Shown in pieces: positions 40,238 to 53,954 of a stretch of DNA of 64,000 nt. Numbering within the stretch: the stretch's first letter is position 1; every line of letters starts with the position of its first letter. Location: contig OX326957.1 of the NCBI GenBank assembly GCA_946800325.1, forward strand, positions 55,977,477 through 56,041,476. The letters run 5' to 3'. Source of the DNA: Luzula sylvatica. Taxonomy: Eukaryota > Streptophyta > Magnoliopsida > Poales > Juncaceae. The position numbers and the translations under genes were made by a program. The notes under the pieces are model-generated. The model saw only the letters and a list, made by a program, of their open reading frames with translations. It was not told the origin of the DNA and searched no databases.

Positions 40238-40266
40238 CCCGCGCAATTGCGCGGACACGAAGCTAG

Positions 40267-41764
40267 TATTAAATATTTTAGTTGACAAGTGATAACGGGT
40301 TTTCATTTTGTGAAGAAGTTGCAAAACAGTAGTCCATTTTTTTATATGTGTAAATTTTCTAATTGGTACCTGACATTTAACTAATATTAATTTATCCACT
40401 TTCTTATTTTGTTTTTATATCTTTGAGACTCCTCGTAAAATTACATCATTATCCTTATAATGATTATTAACTTTTAGATTGTCTGATGTTGCTTCATTAT
40501 ATTTATTAATATTATATTTGATCATTTAAGATATACATTAATATTATATTTGATGTAGCTTCACCATATACCTTTAGTGATTTGGGTTAATCTCAATTAT
40601 TGTTATTTTATTAGATTTTTTGAGTATCTTATTTGGTGTTGTTATTTGTGTCTCAATATTTTACAACATATTTTAAGTATCTTTAGAAATCCACAATAAA
40701 CAATTGAATATATTTAGCGCACAAATATGACCCGAAAGAAAAAATATCATTTACATTAAACAAGTTATTTAGCGCACATACACAAAACTCATTAATTGCT
40801 GTATTAGTATGATTGAATCAAATGTCCATCTTGTTGTGGGGAGGCCGTGAGCTTTTTAAAAAAATTGTGCTGCATGGACAATATCAAGACATGGTCCAAT
40901 TTATCCTTTTTCATATATTTTTTTTAGTTTTTTTTTCTTCTGAAAATCATGTTATCATTATTATCGATAATTATTGATCATTAGATTTTGTGATATGACT
41001 TCATCATAAACTTTAATGTTATATTTAATAGTTAAAACATGTATTTTGTATTATCATTTGTAATCATTTGTAAGTAAATTGATTTGGATCGTTAGAAGAA
41101 GTGATGTAGTTTGATCTCAATTATTAATTTTATATTATATTTTTTCAATATCTTATTTTATGTTGTCATTTATATCTCATTAGTTGACACCATATCTTAA
41201 GTATTTTTGAAAATCCAAAGTAATTCTATATTCGTGACGTAGTTTATTATTATTAGCCTGTATCACATTATATTAAATATTTTCAATTGTTTAATGTTTC
41301 ACATAAAATTGCATGATCAAATGTGAATGCAAAAAAAAATCATGAATTAGAAAAAAATCGAGCTTCAATGCACTTGACACCAAAAAAAATCATTAACTGT
41401 ATATATAAAAAATTCTCTTACATTAAAACAAAAATAATATAAAGTAATACATATTGTAATCTATATATTTAGTACAACTTTTCTAAGGTATTATATGCCC
41501 GAAGCCATTGTTTAAAATCATTCCTTGAATAGCTTCTTCCATCTCTAATCGTTCTTCATGTGAAATTCTCTCTCTATTTAGAAATTCTTGAATGTTTGTC
41601 CTGTCCATCGTTTCATCTTTTTCTTCCTTGGTCTCATTTGATTTGTTGTGCTTTCTATCCTTCTTTTTGCGAATCATCCATTTAATTGTTTTTGTCGGAA
41701 CTTGTATGGTTGTGAAAACCACCATTTCGACGACCACCAGTGGTACTGCAACTAGTGCTTAAAT
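40267..41764. repeat. Partial re-duplication of core end
   Basis: 40267-40690 resembles 11480-11900; about 40795-41764 matches 14290-15270 and 33670-34660, including the 84-codon ORF and the empty LTR target site. The linker 40691-40794 is unmatched (ATTTAGCGCACA direct repeat). It shows the core end was duplicated once more within B. Confidence 0.7.
41483..41737 (-). CDS. Unrecognised 84-codon ORF in repeat, copy B second
   Basis: Third identical ORF, in the duplicated end of the core within the copy B extra block. Confidence 0.25.
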   Translation of the reverse strand: MVVEMVVFTTIQVPTKTIKWMIRKKKDRKHNKSNETKEEKDETMDRTNIQEFLNRERISHEERLEMEEAIQGMILNNGFGHIIP

Positions 41765-41792
41765 TTAAATTACCTTTCAAAATTAAAAAATA

Positions 41793-42862
41793 ACTAGCTT
41801 TATCCCCGAACAATTGCGCGGGATGTTTTTTATATAATTATTTAAATAGAATCAAAGCGCATGCGTTTGAACTAAATTAATCTAATCATGACATATTTGC
41901 AAATATCATGATGTCAATAGATGCATAATGTTCATAAAATTAGTCTATCACGGATATTATTTTCTAATATAATTTGTATAAATATCATTTGTTTATGTGC
42001 TTCTAAAATTGATTAATATAATCAGGACATATTCGCAAATTTTAATACGTATGTAAAATAGGAAACAAAGACCAAATGTAAAAATTGACCAAAATGTGAA
42101 ATAAGAAAAAAGGATCAAAATGTAAAAAAAGATCGAAAAGTAAATAAAAAGTACCAAAATGTAAATAAAAAGAATCAAAATATCAATTAAAACTAAAAAG
42201 GACCAAAATGTAAATAAAAGAACCAAAATGTAAATTGATATGTAAAAAAGAACCAAAAAGTAAATAAAAAGTACCAAAATGTTAATAAAAAGGACCAAAA
42301 TGTAAATTAAAAATAAAAAGGACCAAAATGTAAATAAAAAGGACCAAAATGTAAATTCAAAAATGTAAAAAAGGACCGAAAATTAAATAAAAAATGACCA
42401 AAATATAAATAAAAAGGACCAAAATATAATTTTTTAAATTAAAAAGGACCAAAATATAAATTAAAAAATATTTTTTTTACACAAAGGTCCCTGGTGACGT
42501 GGAGCTCTAGAAATGCAAGAATTCTTGCAACTTTATACATAAGATAGAATTTGTCTTTCAGACGTTATAACAAAAACGTCAAAGTATTATATGCGTATTT
42601 AGTGTCAATGAAGGAATTTTTCATTTTAAAAGATATGAAATTTGAAAAGTTTGTTCATATTTTAAATTTATTCATACTAAAAAAGAAAAATAAATATTTG
42701 AGACTTAAATATTTAGTATTGGATGTGTATTTATTTGTTCGAGAGTTCAATTTAAAAGTTCTTTTAGAGAAAGATGCTTGAAAAATAATTAGTTAGATGC
42801 TTGAAAATTGATTATTTTGCTCGTGAAGATATATCCGTTGATTTTTTTTATTTTAACTTTGA
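41793..42862 (-). mobile_element. Helitron-like non-autonomous element, copy B second
   Basis: CTAG is kept but the hairpin has the same CCCCGAACAATTGCGCGGG damage as copy A, so this copy is closer to A than to 34680-35726. Confidence 0.45.
42085..42470. repeat. GGACCAAAATGTAAATAAAAA minisatellite, copy B second
   Basis: Same array, the longest of the three. Confidence 0.85.
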
Positions 42863-43172
42863 TATCGAATAATATTAAAAATCGTTCTATACATTCTTCT
42901 CATTTTGAAGTTATACATTGTTCTGTTTTATATATGACAATCAAATCTCATAATTATCATTAAGTTTCAATAGAATATATATTTTTTTAAATCCTTAAAC
43001 AATATTCAAGTCACATAAAATAAAGTCAAATCCGGCCTACACAATGGCTGTGTTTTGCAAATAACAATAACCAATTTAACAATTTAACATTCACACAAAC
43101 TATCCACAAATATATAAATTACTTCAACAATCAATCAATGAGTAGGAGCCAGCTGAGTATTATTATCATTAC

Positions 43173-43176
<4 letters not shown>

Positions 43177-43241
<65 letters not shown>
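43177..43241. repeat. (TTA)n microsatellite, copy C
   Basis: Equivalent of the 4741-4801 tract, a few bases longer. Confidence 0.95.
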
Positions 43242-43243
<2 letters not shown>

Positions 43244-43557
43244 GTAATAATTAATAAATTAAAAGGGTTATTTACATATTCACCCTCCTAAAAACCATAA
43301 GTATCATATTTATCATCTGAAAAATTAAAATATCATATTTGCCCTTTCACAAATCCAAAATATCATTTTTCCTCTTGAAAAATTTCGAAATTAAAATAAA
43401 AACAAAAATGCCAGTTTTCAAATTTATCCTTCTAAAAACACCAAATATCATATTTATTCTTCAGAAAATCCAAAATATAACTTTTACCCTTGAAAAACTT
43501 AGAAAAAATAAAAAATAAAAAATAATAATAACAATAGTAAAAAAAATAAGAAGAAGG

Positions 43558-44661
<1,104 letters not shown>

Positions 44662-44708
44662 CAGTACACTTTTTCTGCTCCTTCATTCTTTCGAGCATAT
44701 AACTCAAA

Positions 44709-45101
44709 ATGGGCAATGTCAAATCTTTCTTTTCTCCAACGGCCAACGTGGCGATAGTAATAACTGCTGATGGAGTTCATCATCGTGCACAGCTTCCGAT
44801 GAATGTTTGGACGGCGAGCAATAGGTTCGCTCCGGGGGAGCATTTCCTCGCAAATGTCGGGGATATGATTGTGAGCGGAACACCATCTTCTCTTGGTGCA
44901 TTTCAAAAATTAAAGCCGAATAACGTATACTTGTTCATTCCTCATGAAAGAATGGTAGAGTTTTTATTAACTCATGACCAACTGAGGGATGAACAATTAG
45001 ATACGCTTAAAAATATTTTCGTACAAGTGAAGAGAACACAAAAAAAGAAGGCTCGTGTCGGGACCGAGTATACTGCGAATGCACAAGTCATATGGGGATG
45101 A
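44709..45101 (+). CDS. PADRE (DUF4228) domain protein, copy C
   Basis: Predicted protein identical to copies A and B, and it shares the silent ACC of copy B. Flanking differences exist (for example GGATCCACGAAC against GGATCCACGGAC just after the stop), so this is not an exact copy of either. Downstream homology to A/B stops at about 45410, and a kinase exon fragment follows instead of the A/B spacer. Confidence 0.85.
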   Translation: MGNVKSFFSPTANVAIVITADGVHHRAQLPMNVWTASNRFAPGEHFLANVGDMIVSGTPSSLGAFQKLKPNNVYLFIPHERMVEFLLTHDQLRDEQLDTLKNIFVQVKRTQKKKARVGTEYTANAQVIWG

Positions 45102-45410
45102 ATTCGGATCCACGAACAATAAGGCGAAGCGAAAAATAATAAAAGAAGGAATAGGATCAACATAGATAGGTTTAGCACTATTTAAAAATTTGTAATGAAA
45201 ATTAAATGTGTGTTTAATGAAATGTTTTTTAATCATGGAATATATTTTATTTATATTGTTGTTCTTTCATTCACGATCTTTTTAAATTATTTCTTCTTTG
45301 AGAAAATGAGCGAGTTTAATATTTTGTTGGACCAAACGATTAATATTTTATTTTAATAGAAGAGTTCAAATATGGGATGAAATAATTTTCATCTCAAGTG
45401 ATTAATTTCT

Positions 45411-45837
45411 TGAATTCTTTTTTTGAACTAACCGAACAATTCTTTCGTATTGATAAATGTAAATTGCCTATGAACTACAAATAAAATTAAAATTCATCCG
45501 TCAATACCAAATATATATATCACAAATATTTGTTGTTCTCTGACAAAGTCAATTGATTTGGAAAAAAAAAATTCAAGTCGACCATGTATTGAAGAACCAT
45601 ATATTACAGCAACATGATACATGTTTGTGGTAAGTCAATTTATAAATTAAGACAACATATTTTGCACTCTATGAGTGTGCACGTCATGTACACGTCGAGA
45701 TCAATAGGAGTACCATATGTGGCTGCCGCACATGAGCGTGCATTCCATTCACACTCCATAACGCACGCCCCCGTTCATACAAAACTTTATACCTTTCATA
45801 AATGTATCATGTCATTTAGATATGTGCTTTGTTGGTA
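45411..45837. other. Sequence unique to copy C
   Basis: Replaces the second half of the A/B spacer. No coding signal was recognised; the 74-codon ORF at 45614-45838 shows no recognisable domain. It ends at the kinase fragment. Confidence 0.5.
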
Positions 45838-46200
45838 ATAATGCAGAGCGCTGTTCCGCAAATGCAGGGAACACTCATAGAGCGCTGTTCCGTAAATTAC
45901 TAAACGAAGAGGTTGATTTATCAACCGGTCCATGGCGGAAAATCTCCATGAGTGCCAGAGATCTTCTTGTTGGTATTCTTGAGAAAGACCCCGACAAAAG
46001 AATGACGGCACGCTACATACTCAGTACGTCTTTATTTTAATCATTCATACACTTGTCATTTATCTTATAAACTTTACAAAAATAGTCATCACAATTTATA
46101 TGTAATGTTATTTTCATCAAAATATTATTTATTGGCAGGCCTCCCTTGGATGAGGAATACTTAGAAAAGCTAAAAGAAGGGCTTAATTCTTCTCCCGCCC
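45838..46200 (+). pseudogene. Kinase exon 5-6 fragment
   Basis: Exon 5 coding sequence starts at about 45868 (GGAACACTCATAGAGCGCTG) and runs to the donor at about 46023, followed by the intron, then exon 6 with CTCCCTTGGATGAGGAATAC (Leu for the His of HPWM) and the stop. Exons 1-4 are missing. Just upstream, at 45842-45866, GCAGAGCGCTGTTCCGCAAATGCAG is a partial duplicate of the exon 5 start. The end of the fragment is joined directly to the AT-rich start of the next promoter module at about 46200. It is a gene remnant, not functional. Confidence 0.85.
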
Positions 46201-46382
46201 CTCCAAATATCATATTTATTATTCCGAAAATGCCAGTTTTCAAATTTATCCTTCTAAAAACCCCAAATATCATATTTATTCTTCCGAAAATCCAGAATAT
46301 AATTTTTACCCTTGAAAAACTTAGAAAAAATAAAAAATAATAATAACAATAGTAAAAAAAATAAGAAGAAGGATTTACATAT

Positions 46383-46680
46383 TTACCGTCCTAACAACCC
46401 AAAATATCATATTTATCATTCGAAAAAATATCATATTTACCCTTCAAAAAATCAAGATAGTCATATTTATATTTGAAAAACTCATAAGATAAAAAATTCA
46501 AAATAATAATAATACTGAAAATACAAATGAGGATAAACATATTTATCATCCCAAGACCCCAAATTATCATGTTATCGTTCAAAAACAAAATTATTATATT
46601 TAACCGTCCAAAAATCTAGAATATCATTTTTATTCTTGAAAATCTTAGAAGATATGGGAAATATCCAATTTAAAGATATC

Positions 46681-46768
<88 letters not shown>

Positions 46769-47296
46769 TTAACAACAATAATACAAAATTGAATTTACAT
46801 TAAGAATAATGGATATGCACTAAGAGGTACATACTTGCTACCATTAGTTTATGTTATTTATTTCATGATTAATTTATGAATATAATATTGGTTGTATCAT
46901 GTATGTACTATGAGTTACACACTTGCTACCATTAAAGCAAAAAATATTACCAGAAAGAGGTGATTAAGAGGTGTGTGCAGTTTGTAGTTTAATAATGTAG
47001 GGTAGTATCCATTAAGAGGCGTGTCTAGTTTAATCATGATCCATTAAGAATAATGGATGTGCAGTTTGTAGTTTCTAGTGTTAAGAGGCGTCTGTAGTTT
47101 AACTTTTATTGAAAAGGTTTCTAATCGCATGATTTCGTATTCTCTACAAATAAACACATGTACATGATTGATTATGCAATGAAAAGGTTTATGTAGTTTT
47201 CTTGCATGCTATAAATAAACACACACGCACACGTAGATAGTACAGTACATCTTTCTTTGTCTCTCACTTAACCTTTCTTTCTGATTCATCTTTTTA
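46383..47296 (+). promoter_or_regulatory. Shared promoter module, kinase gene, copy C
   Basis: Copy C equivalent of 7565-8466; TATAAATA at 47210-47217. Here the repeat-rich part extends further left (from about 46201) and abuts the tail of a kinase exon fragment. In this part it resembles the PADRE-type module more than the other kinase modules do. Confidence 0.7.
46681..46782. repeat. (TAA)n microsatellite in promoter module, copy C kinase
   Basis: About 100 bp with ATT interruptions; it lacks most of the CAA end seen in A and B. Confidence 0.95.
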
Positions 47297-47375
47297 GTTT
47301 TTACAGTGCTCTTTTTTAATTAATCCGATAAAAATCATCATTTTACAGTGCTCTTTCTTAATTAATCCGATAAAA

Positions 47376-48777
<1,402 letters not shown>

Positions 48778-49350
48778 AAAAGCTAAAAGAAGGGCTTAAT
48801 TCTTCTCCCGCCCCTCCAAAAAAATATTGTTTATTTGTTAAATTTATTAGTCTTGTGCTTTGTTGTGATGTAATGCTAAACTGATAAATGATGATGTAAT
48901 TGATGGTGTTGTGATGTAATGCTAAACTGATAAATGATGATGTAATTGATGGTGTTGTGATGTAATGAACTAATAATATATTGTAATGTAATGTTAATGC
49001 ATTACCTTTCTATTTATTAATGCAAAACATTATATATGAACAAAATGAAGGGCTTAATTCTTCGCCCCACCCCAAAAAAAACTTGTTTATTTGTTAAATT
49101 TATTAGTCTTGTGCTTTGTTGTAACTGGTGATGTAATGAATAACTGATAAAAATTATTATTTAATTGATGGGGCTGTAATGTAATGAACTAATAATATAT
49201 TGTGATGTAAAGTTATTAACATTACATTATGTACTTTTCTGTAACAAATATATATAACGCATTATCTTTCTATTTATTAATGCAAAACAATATATAAGAT
49301 AGCAGACACTACATTTCCAACTAAAAATCTAAAATGTATACAATAATATA
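48778..49350. repeat. Duplicated kinase 3' flank, copy C
   Basis: After the stop codon an approximately 45-bp unit (GTGATGTAATGCTAAACTG followed by ATAAATGATGATGTAATTG) is tandemly duplicated at about 48866-48960. A second copy of the tail, beginning GAAGGGCTTAATTCTTC, recurs at about 49047 with its own TTGTTTATTTGTTAAATTTA. A further terminal kinase fragment was therefore inserted or duplicated here. Confidence 0.7.
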
Positions 49351-50519
49351 TAAATATCAGAAAACAAGTATTATTACCAAGAAAAACAAACAAGTACAGT
49401 GGAACTTTATATTTGTTAGTAAACGAAAAACCATATAAAAATCACATAAGAACATGCTATGTATATATTTCTAAAACATTAAAGGGTACTTTCTCATATA
49501 TCTTTTAAAAAGATTAAATTATGAAGTATGCTCTTCTAAACATAATAGTATCAAACTTATCCTTCTAAATCCTAATCTTAATTACTATCAAAATTAACCT
49601 TAAGCAGAAAAGAAAAGAATGCATGCATATAGATTAGAGGGATTTCAGGATTGTTTCACAAAACAAAAGAAAGAACATGAAAAGTCAAATTTTCATGTGT
49701 CGTGATTTGACGACGTGTACACATGAAGTGCATACTCCATGGATTCCTCTAGTTGATCTTGATGATTTTATTAATAGAAAAGTTGTATCAATATTTATTT
49801 TATTTTTGAGAAAAGTAGAGCGGGCTCGGTAAGTCCCACATCTATTGCTCTATTAATTACAAAATGATTACCGCCTCTCCAAGGGTTATTTACCCTTAGA
49901 AGTTTATTAAAACTTATAATTTCCGATATACTTAAACCACCTCTAAAACGTCTGAAACACAATGAACTTTAAAATAACCATTACATATAAATGTGTAAAT
50001 TTAGAAGTATGTAAATATAACTAGGAGGTGTCCTCGCTTCGTTTCGTAAACATAAAATAAAGAATTTGCAAAATTATTATTTTTCTTTCGGAGTTTGTAT
50101 TTTATGGAATTATAAGAAAAATATTATCTCTTAATTTTGTTATGAAATTATGAAACAATAATCTCATGCATTTTAAATCTTATAGATAATAGATTTTATT
50201 TTGACAGTTGAAACTTGTGAAGTTACAAAGATTTTTGGATCGTATTTATTTCTAAACTTAATAATGATATAAATGATTCTTTATGCACTATCTGACTCAG
50301 CATTATTATATCCACTATATATTTTCCAAGATAGGAAATATTTATATTTTCCAATAGAGATAACATGTTAATTGTCGTTTAAATACTTTAAATAAAAAGT
50401 AATGTTTTAAGTTTTGTAGAATAAACAGAAATATATCTTTTTTTTCATTTATCCTTTCATGGAATCATAAATATCCTCTACAATTGGGTATGCATTATAC
50501 TATGAATTGATATATATTC
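49351..50519. other. AT-rich intergenic region
   Basis: No coding region recognised. 49815-49930 (GCGGGCTCGGTAAGTCCCAC) is a less AT-rich patch of unknown origin. CTAGGAGGTGTCCTCGCTTC at about 50021 resembles a TE end but no partner was found. Confidence 0.4.
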
Positions 50520-51000
50520 AAGTTAATTGTCGTGTGTTGAAGGAAATACAATTTTGGATCAACAATAAAAGTATACATATGAGGACACGTGAACATACAT
50601 GTCCTGGGGAATCATTGGATTCATAATAAAATTATGCAAATCTGAGTTCCATAGAGTAGTTCGTCGTGACGGACAATAGATTCCGTCATGACGGACTGTG
50701 CAAATATTCACGTATACAAGATGCACTCTAGGAACAGTGAAGGTTCCGTCATGACTATGGTATATATATGCATGCCACGTCTGTTCACCGTATAAAAGTG
50801 AATGGTGACGGACATCATCGTCAATCATGACGAACCTAGTTCTAACTTGGCAAATGTGTATAATAGTTATACATGTTTTTGCAATCCAAATTGGGGTATT
50901 TTCATATTGAATATAAATATGATATTTCTCTCTTTCTATTACTCAATCCAGCGAATTGGAATCATTCTATCAAAAAGTTGAAAGAGTGAGAAAAAAGAAA
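50520..51000. mobile_element. LTR-like fragment with CCGTCATGACGG palindromes
   Basis: Contains TTCGTCGTGACGGACAATAG, TTCCGTCATGACGGAC, a half-lost TTCCGTCATGAC, GTGACGGACATCATCG and CAATCATGACGAACC between 50668 and 50836. These are followed by a TATA-like GTATAATAG (about 50858) and CT-rich ATTTCTCTCTTTCTATTAC. The order of palindromes, TATA and CT-rich leader repeats that of the LTR at 15606-16130. No LTR ends or internal region were found. Confidence 0.4.
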
Positions 51001-51088
51001 AAGTAAAAAAAAAAAAAAATCTCAGATTAAAGAATCAAACGCTGATTGTCAAAAACGGTGTCGTATGCATCACATATCATCGAATTGG

Positions 51089-51196
51089 TTACTGCCAAGA
51101 ATCATGTCCATCGAGGGTCACCAATGCATTTGCCAACAACTCTGTCTCCAATCGCATAATCACCGCCTCCAGTCTTTCCACCAGAGCCTTATCCAT
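51089..51196 (-). pseudogene. Possible N-terminal fragment of a cyclase-associated protein (CAP)-like gene
   Basis: Minus-strand frame of 35 codons starting MDKALVERLEAVIMRLE, which resembles the M(E/D)E.L..RLE.AV.RLE start of plant CAP1. It stops soon after at LDGHDSWQ. No further exon was found, so at best it is a fragment. The plus-strand frame over it has no recognisable content. Confidence 0.25.
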
Positions 51197-51559
51197 TGGT
51201 TCAGAATCTTTGTTTTTCGATTCATGTATCTAAAGACGAGAGAGGAAGGGGCTTCTTGTTCGGAGAGAGAAAGGCTCCGCCATGATATTAAGGTGTTAGA
51301 TCCTTCATCATCGCCAGAGGTGGAGGTTTAATCGGCACAGTTAAGGTGTGAGTTGGCTCCGCTGGGGTTTCGCCATGGTTTCTCCCTTTAACATCCAGGA
51401 ATTATATAAGAAAATAGTGTCTCCATTGCCAAAAGTTCACAATCCTTGAATGTTATTCAACAAATCTGTCCGAACCTTCCTTCCGTGCTTTCTTTCCCTT
51501 TCAATTTTACACGATGAACTTATCTGTTTCCCAAGATCCTTCTTCTTTTGATCTGCTAT
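51197..51559. other. Unassigned
   Basis: Mixed-composition sequence upstream of the LINE remnant. No feature recognised; it may be part of the same insertion or a transduced leader. Confidence 0.3.
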
Positions 51560-52736
51560 TTTCATGGTGCTTCCCTCTAACTTCATGAACTTTCAAAGTT
51601 TGGGACATAGTTTGACGAGCTGGGATATGATATGTACACCTATCAAGAATGGGGGATGGCGCGTCAAGGATCTCGAACTCCAAAATAAGTGCCTACTATT
51701 GAAATGGATATGGCGATACAAAACATCGGATGAGTCATTATGGAAAAAAAAACAACGAATGAAATCTACGGCCAACACGTGGAACTAGGAATACCGAGCG
51801 CAATGATCGAATCCTTCTTCTGGAAAGAACTACAAGGTCTGAATACCCTCTTCAGAGCATCAACAACGAAAGATCCGGGGATAGGGAACCATACAAGCTT
51901 CTGGGAAGACCGTTGGCACGATCAGCTCACTATAGCAGATACGTACCCTAACTTACACTCGTATACCCTAAATCTAGACCTAACCCTGGCTCAGGCGAGG
52001 CAATCGGGGCGATGGAACATGTCACTACGAGAAGATCTATCCAACACGGCTCAGACAGAGTTACAAACGCTCATAACAAGCTTGGGAGACATGATTCATC
52101 CAAACGAAAAAGTGGATAAACTAAGATGGAGATGGCACGGGAAGGGAACCTACGATTCGGGTAATACATATAAAATAATGGGCGATAGAGGGATTGATAA
52201 CAAACGAATGCAAGAAATATGGAAAATGAAGGTACCACACAAAATAAAACTATTTGCGTGGCTGTTAATAAACGACAAACTATTAACCCAAGAGAACGTG
52301 GCAAAAAGAAACTGACCAATCGCAACAATATCCGTGTGCTGCACCCAGATAACGACCGAATCGAGTGACCACCTATTCACAAACTGTCAGACCATAAAAA
52401 ACATATGGAGTGAGTGTTGCAGGATCAATAACTGGGTGAACAAAGGAACGGGTACCCTCTCCTGGCAAGAGCTACGAAAAAATCAGGGAAAAGATGGCCA
52501 AAACAAACTCGATGCATGGTGGTGGGCATCAAAGTACTCTATGTGGCTAGCGAGAAACAAAGCAATTTTCCGAGAAGAAAGGATAAACCTGCGAACATGT
52601 ATAATAAAAACAGAGTACATGGCTACTTCGTGGAAGTAGGGAGTAAGGACCACAGAGAAGAACTGATAAGAGGCCTACAAAAAGAAGATGGAGACCTAAT
52701 GGCAATTAAGTTAGAAATCTTAATCTAGTTCAATTA
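51560..52736 (+). pseudogene. LINE (non-LTR retrotransposon) 3' remnant with zf-RVT
   Basis: C-terminal part of a plant LINE ORF2. It starts at the end of the RT region (NGGWRVKDLELQNKCLLLKW), continues through FWEDRW and ends with the zf-RVT zone (WKMKVPHKIKLFAWLLINDK, a Cys/His part CC..SSDHLFTNC, WWWASKYSMWLARNKAIF). It is broken: the frame shifts in the A run at about 51742-51750, and an in-frame TGA lies at 52313-52315. The RT catalytic part and ORF1 are missing. The 3' end near 52736 has no clear poly(A). Confidence 0.85.
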
Positions 52737-53120
52737 CATTAAGAGTGAGAGGGGGCGAGCTCGGTTTAATGGCGTGAAGAGGGTCCTGGTGAGAGAGAGA
52801 GGGTTCAAATGGGTTTATTAGGTTATTGGATTAATGGGTTAATGGATTTTCTTTGATGGGTTATTGGATTTATTTGTTAGTTATTGGATATGTAATTTTA
52901 TAATATAAATTTTGCCACGTCAGCAGTACAATCATCAAAAATTGCCAAGTCATCACAGCCACGTCATCAGTTAACTGCTGACTATGCAGTTAACTGATGG
53001 AGGGGGCAAAAGTGAGCAAAAATGAGAGTTCGGGGGGCAAAATGAACAAAATTAGAGTTTGAGGGGCAAGTTGTACTTTTTGGAACACTTCAGGGGACAA
53101 AAGTGAGCTTTTTTTCTTTA
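52737..53120. repeat. TE-like tail with GGGGGCAAAATGAGC repeats
   Basis: Contains GGGTTATTGGATTAATGGG-type repeats, GCCACGTCAGC and CCACGTCATCAGTTAACTGC with an inverted GCAGTTAACTGATGG, then three degenerate GGGGGCAAAA(G/A)TGAGCAAAA units. It is dispersed-repeat-like; the family was not identified. Confidence 0.4.
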
Positions 53121-53954
53121 AACAATTGCAACAAGACAAAACTAACACCAAAGTGACATGCGTTTGCACTCAGATTACCAGTTGAGCATATGGTTTAACA
53201 CAAAATGCCAACACATTAAGAGTGAGGGAAAACTTTGGGGATATACAACATTTTACATATCTTTTCTTCAGATAACAAAAATAGCTATTCAATGTTTTAC
53301 AAGAAAAAATAAATACATATAAGAGTGTGTTTTATGCTCAATTTTCTTCTTAATTTTATAACGCTTGTTTGATGCATATAATTTGTATAAAAGAAATAAC
53401 CATTCATATTTAATAAAATTATAAAATAATTTTACTAATTGATCTTTTATTAACATCTTACTACTAGTTAATTTTAAAGTTGTAAAATTTATTTATATTA
53501 TTTGAAACCAAATAACACAACACAGACAAGATGACTATTTTTTGCTAGCAAAAACTAGATCTTAAAAGAAAAAAAAATATATATTTAGCATCCATAACTC
53601 ACTCAAACACTCTTTGATGCGTCAATAAAAAATGTATTTAAAAGGATTGATTAGATTTTTATTGAGTGGTGATGCATGTCCCCCTAAAAATCTCCTAAAT
53701 TGATTGATGTGTTAGCGTATGTATTAATAATGGTGGTAAATCATGAGTATTTAATTTTTTTATTACATATAAAAAAAAGGTAAAAAATATTCACCGTTTC
53801 ACACATCATTAATTTATTTAACATTTTTAACAAGTTTGTTTATCACCATCTATAATTAATGAAATTTAATCCATAAATTTGGAAAAGAAGTGATTGGACT
53901 AAATTAATATAACATTTAACACATGTTAAACGGATACATGAATAAAACCATCGT
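53121..53954. other. AT-rich intergenic region
   Basis: No gene or clear repeat seen. The left edge of the 3.2-kb tandem duplication lies at its end. Confidence 0.4.

Larger units (their letters stand above)
35847..40266 (+). mobile_element. 4.4-kb composite insertion with Helitron 3' end
   Basis: Flanks 35730-35846 and 40267-40690 match 11340-11470 and 11480-11900 of copy A, so the sequence between is an insertion. Its right end has the hairpin CCCGCGCAATTGCGCGG (40238-40254), eight bases, CTAG (40263-40266) and T, the classic Helitron terminus. The left end near ATTATTTGGACGAG is not a clear TC start and is next to a (GT)(GA) tract. No Rep or helicase ORF is seen. It holds nested pieces listed separately. 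Confidence 0.5.
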
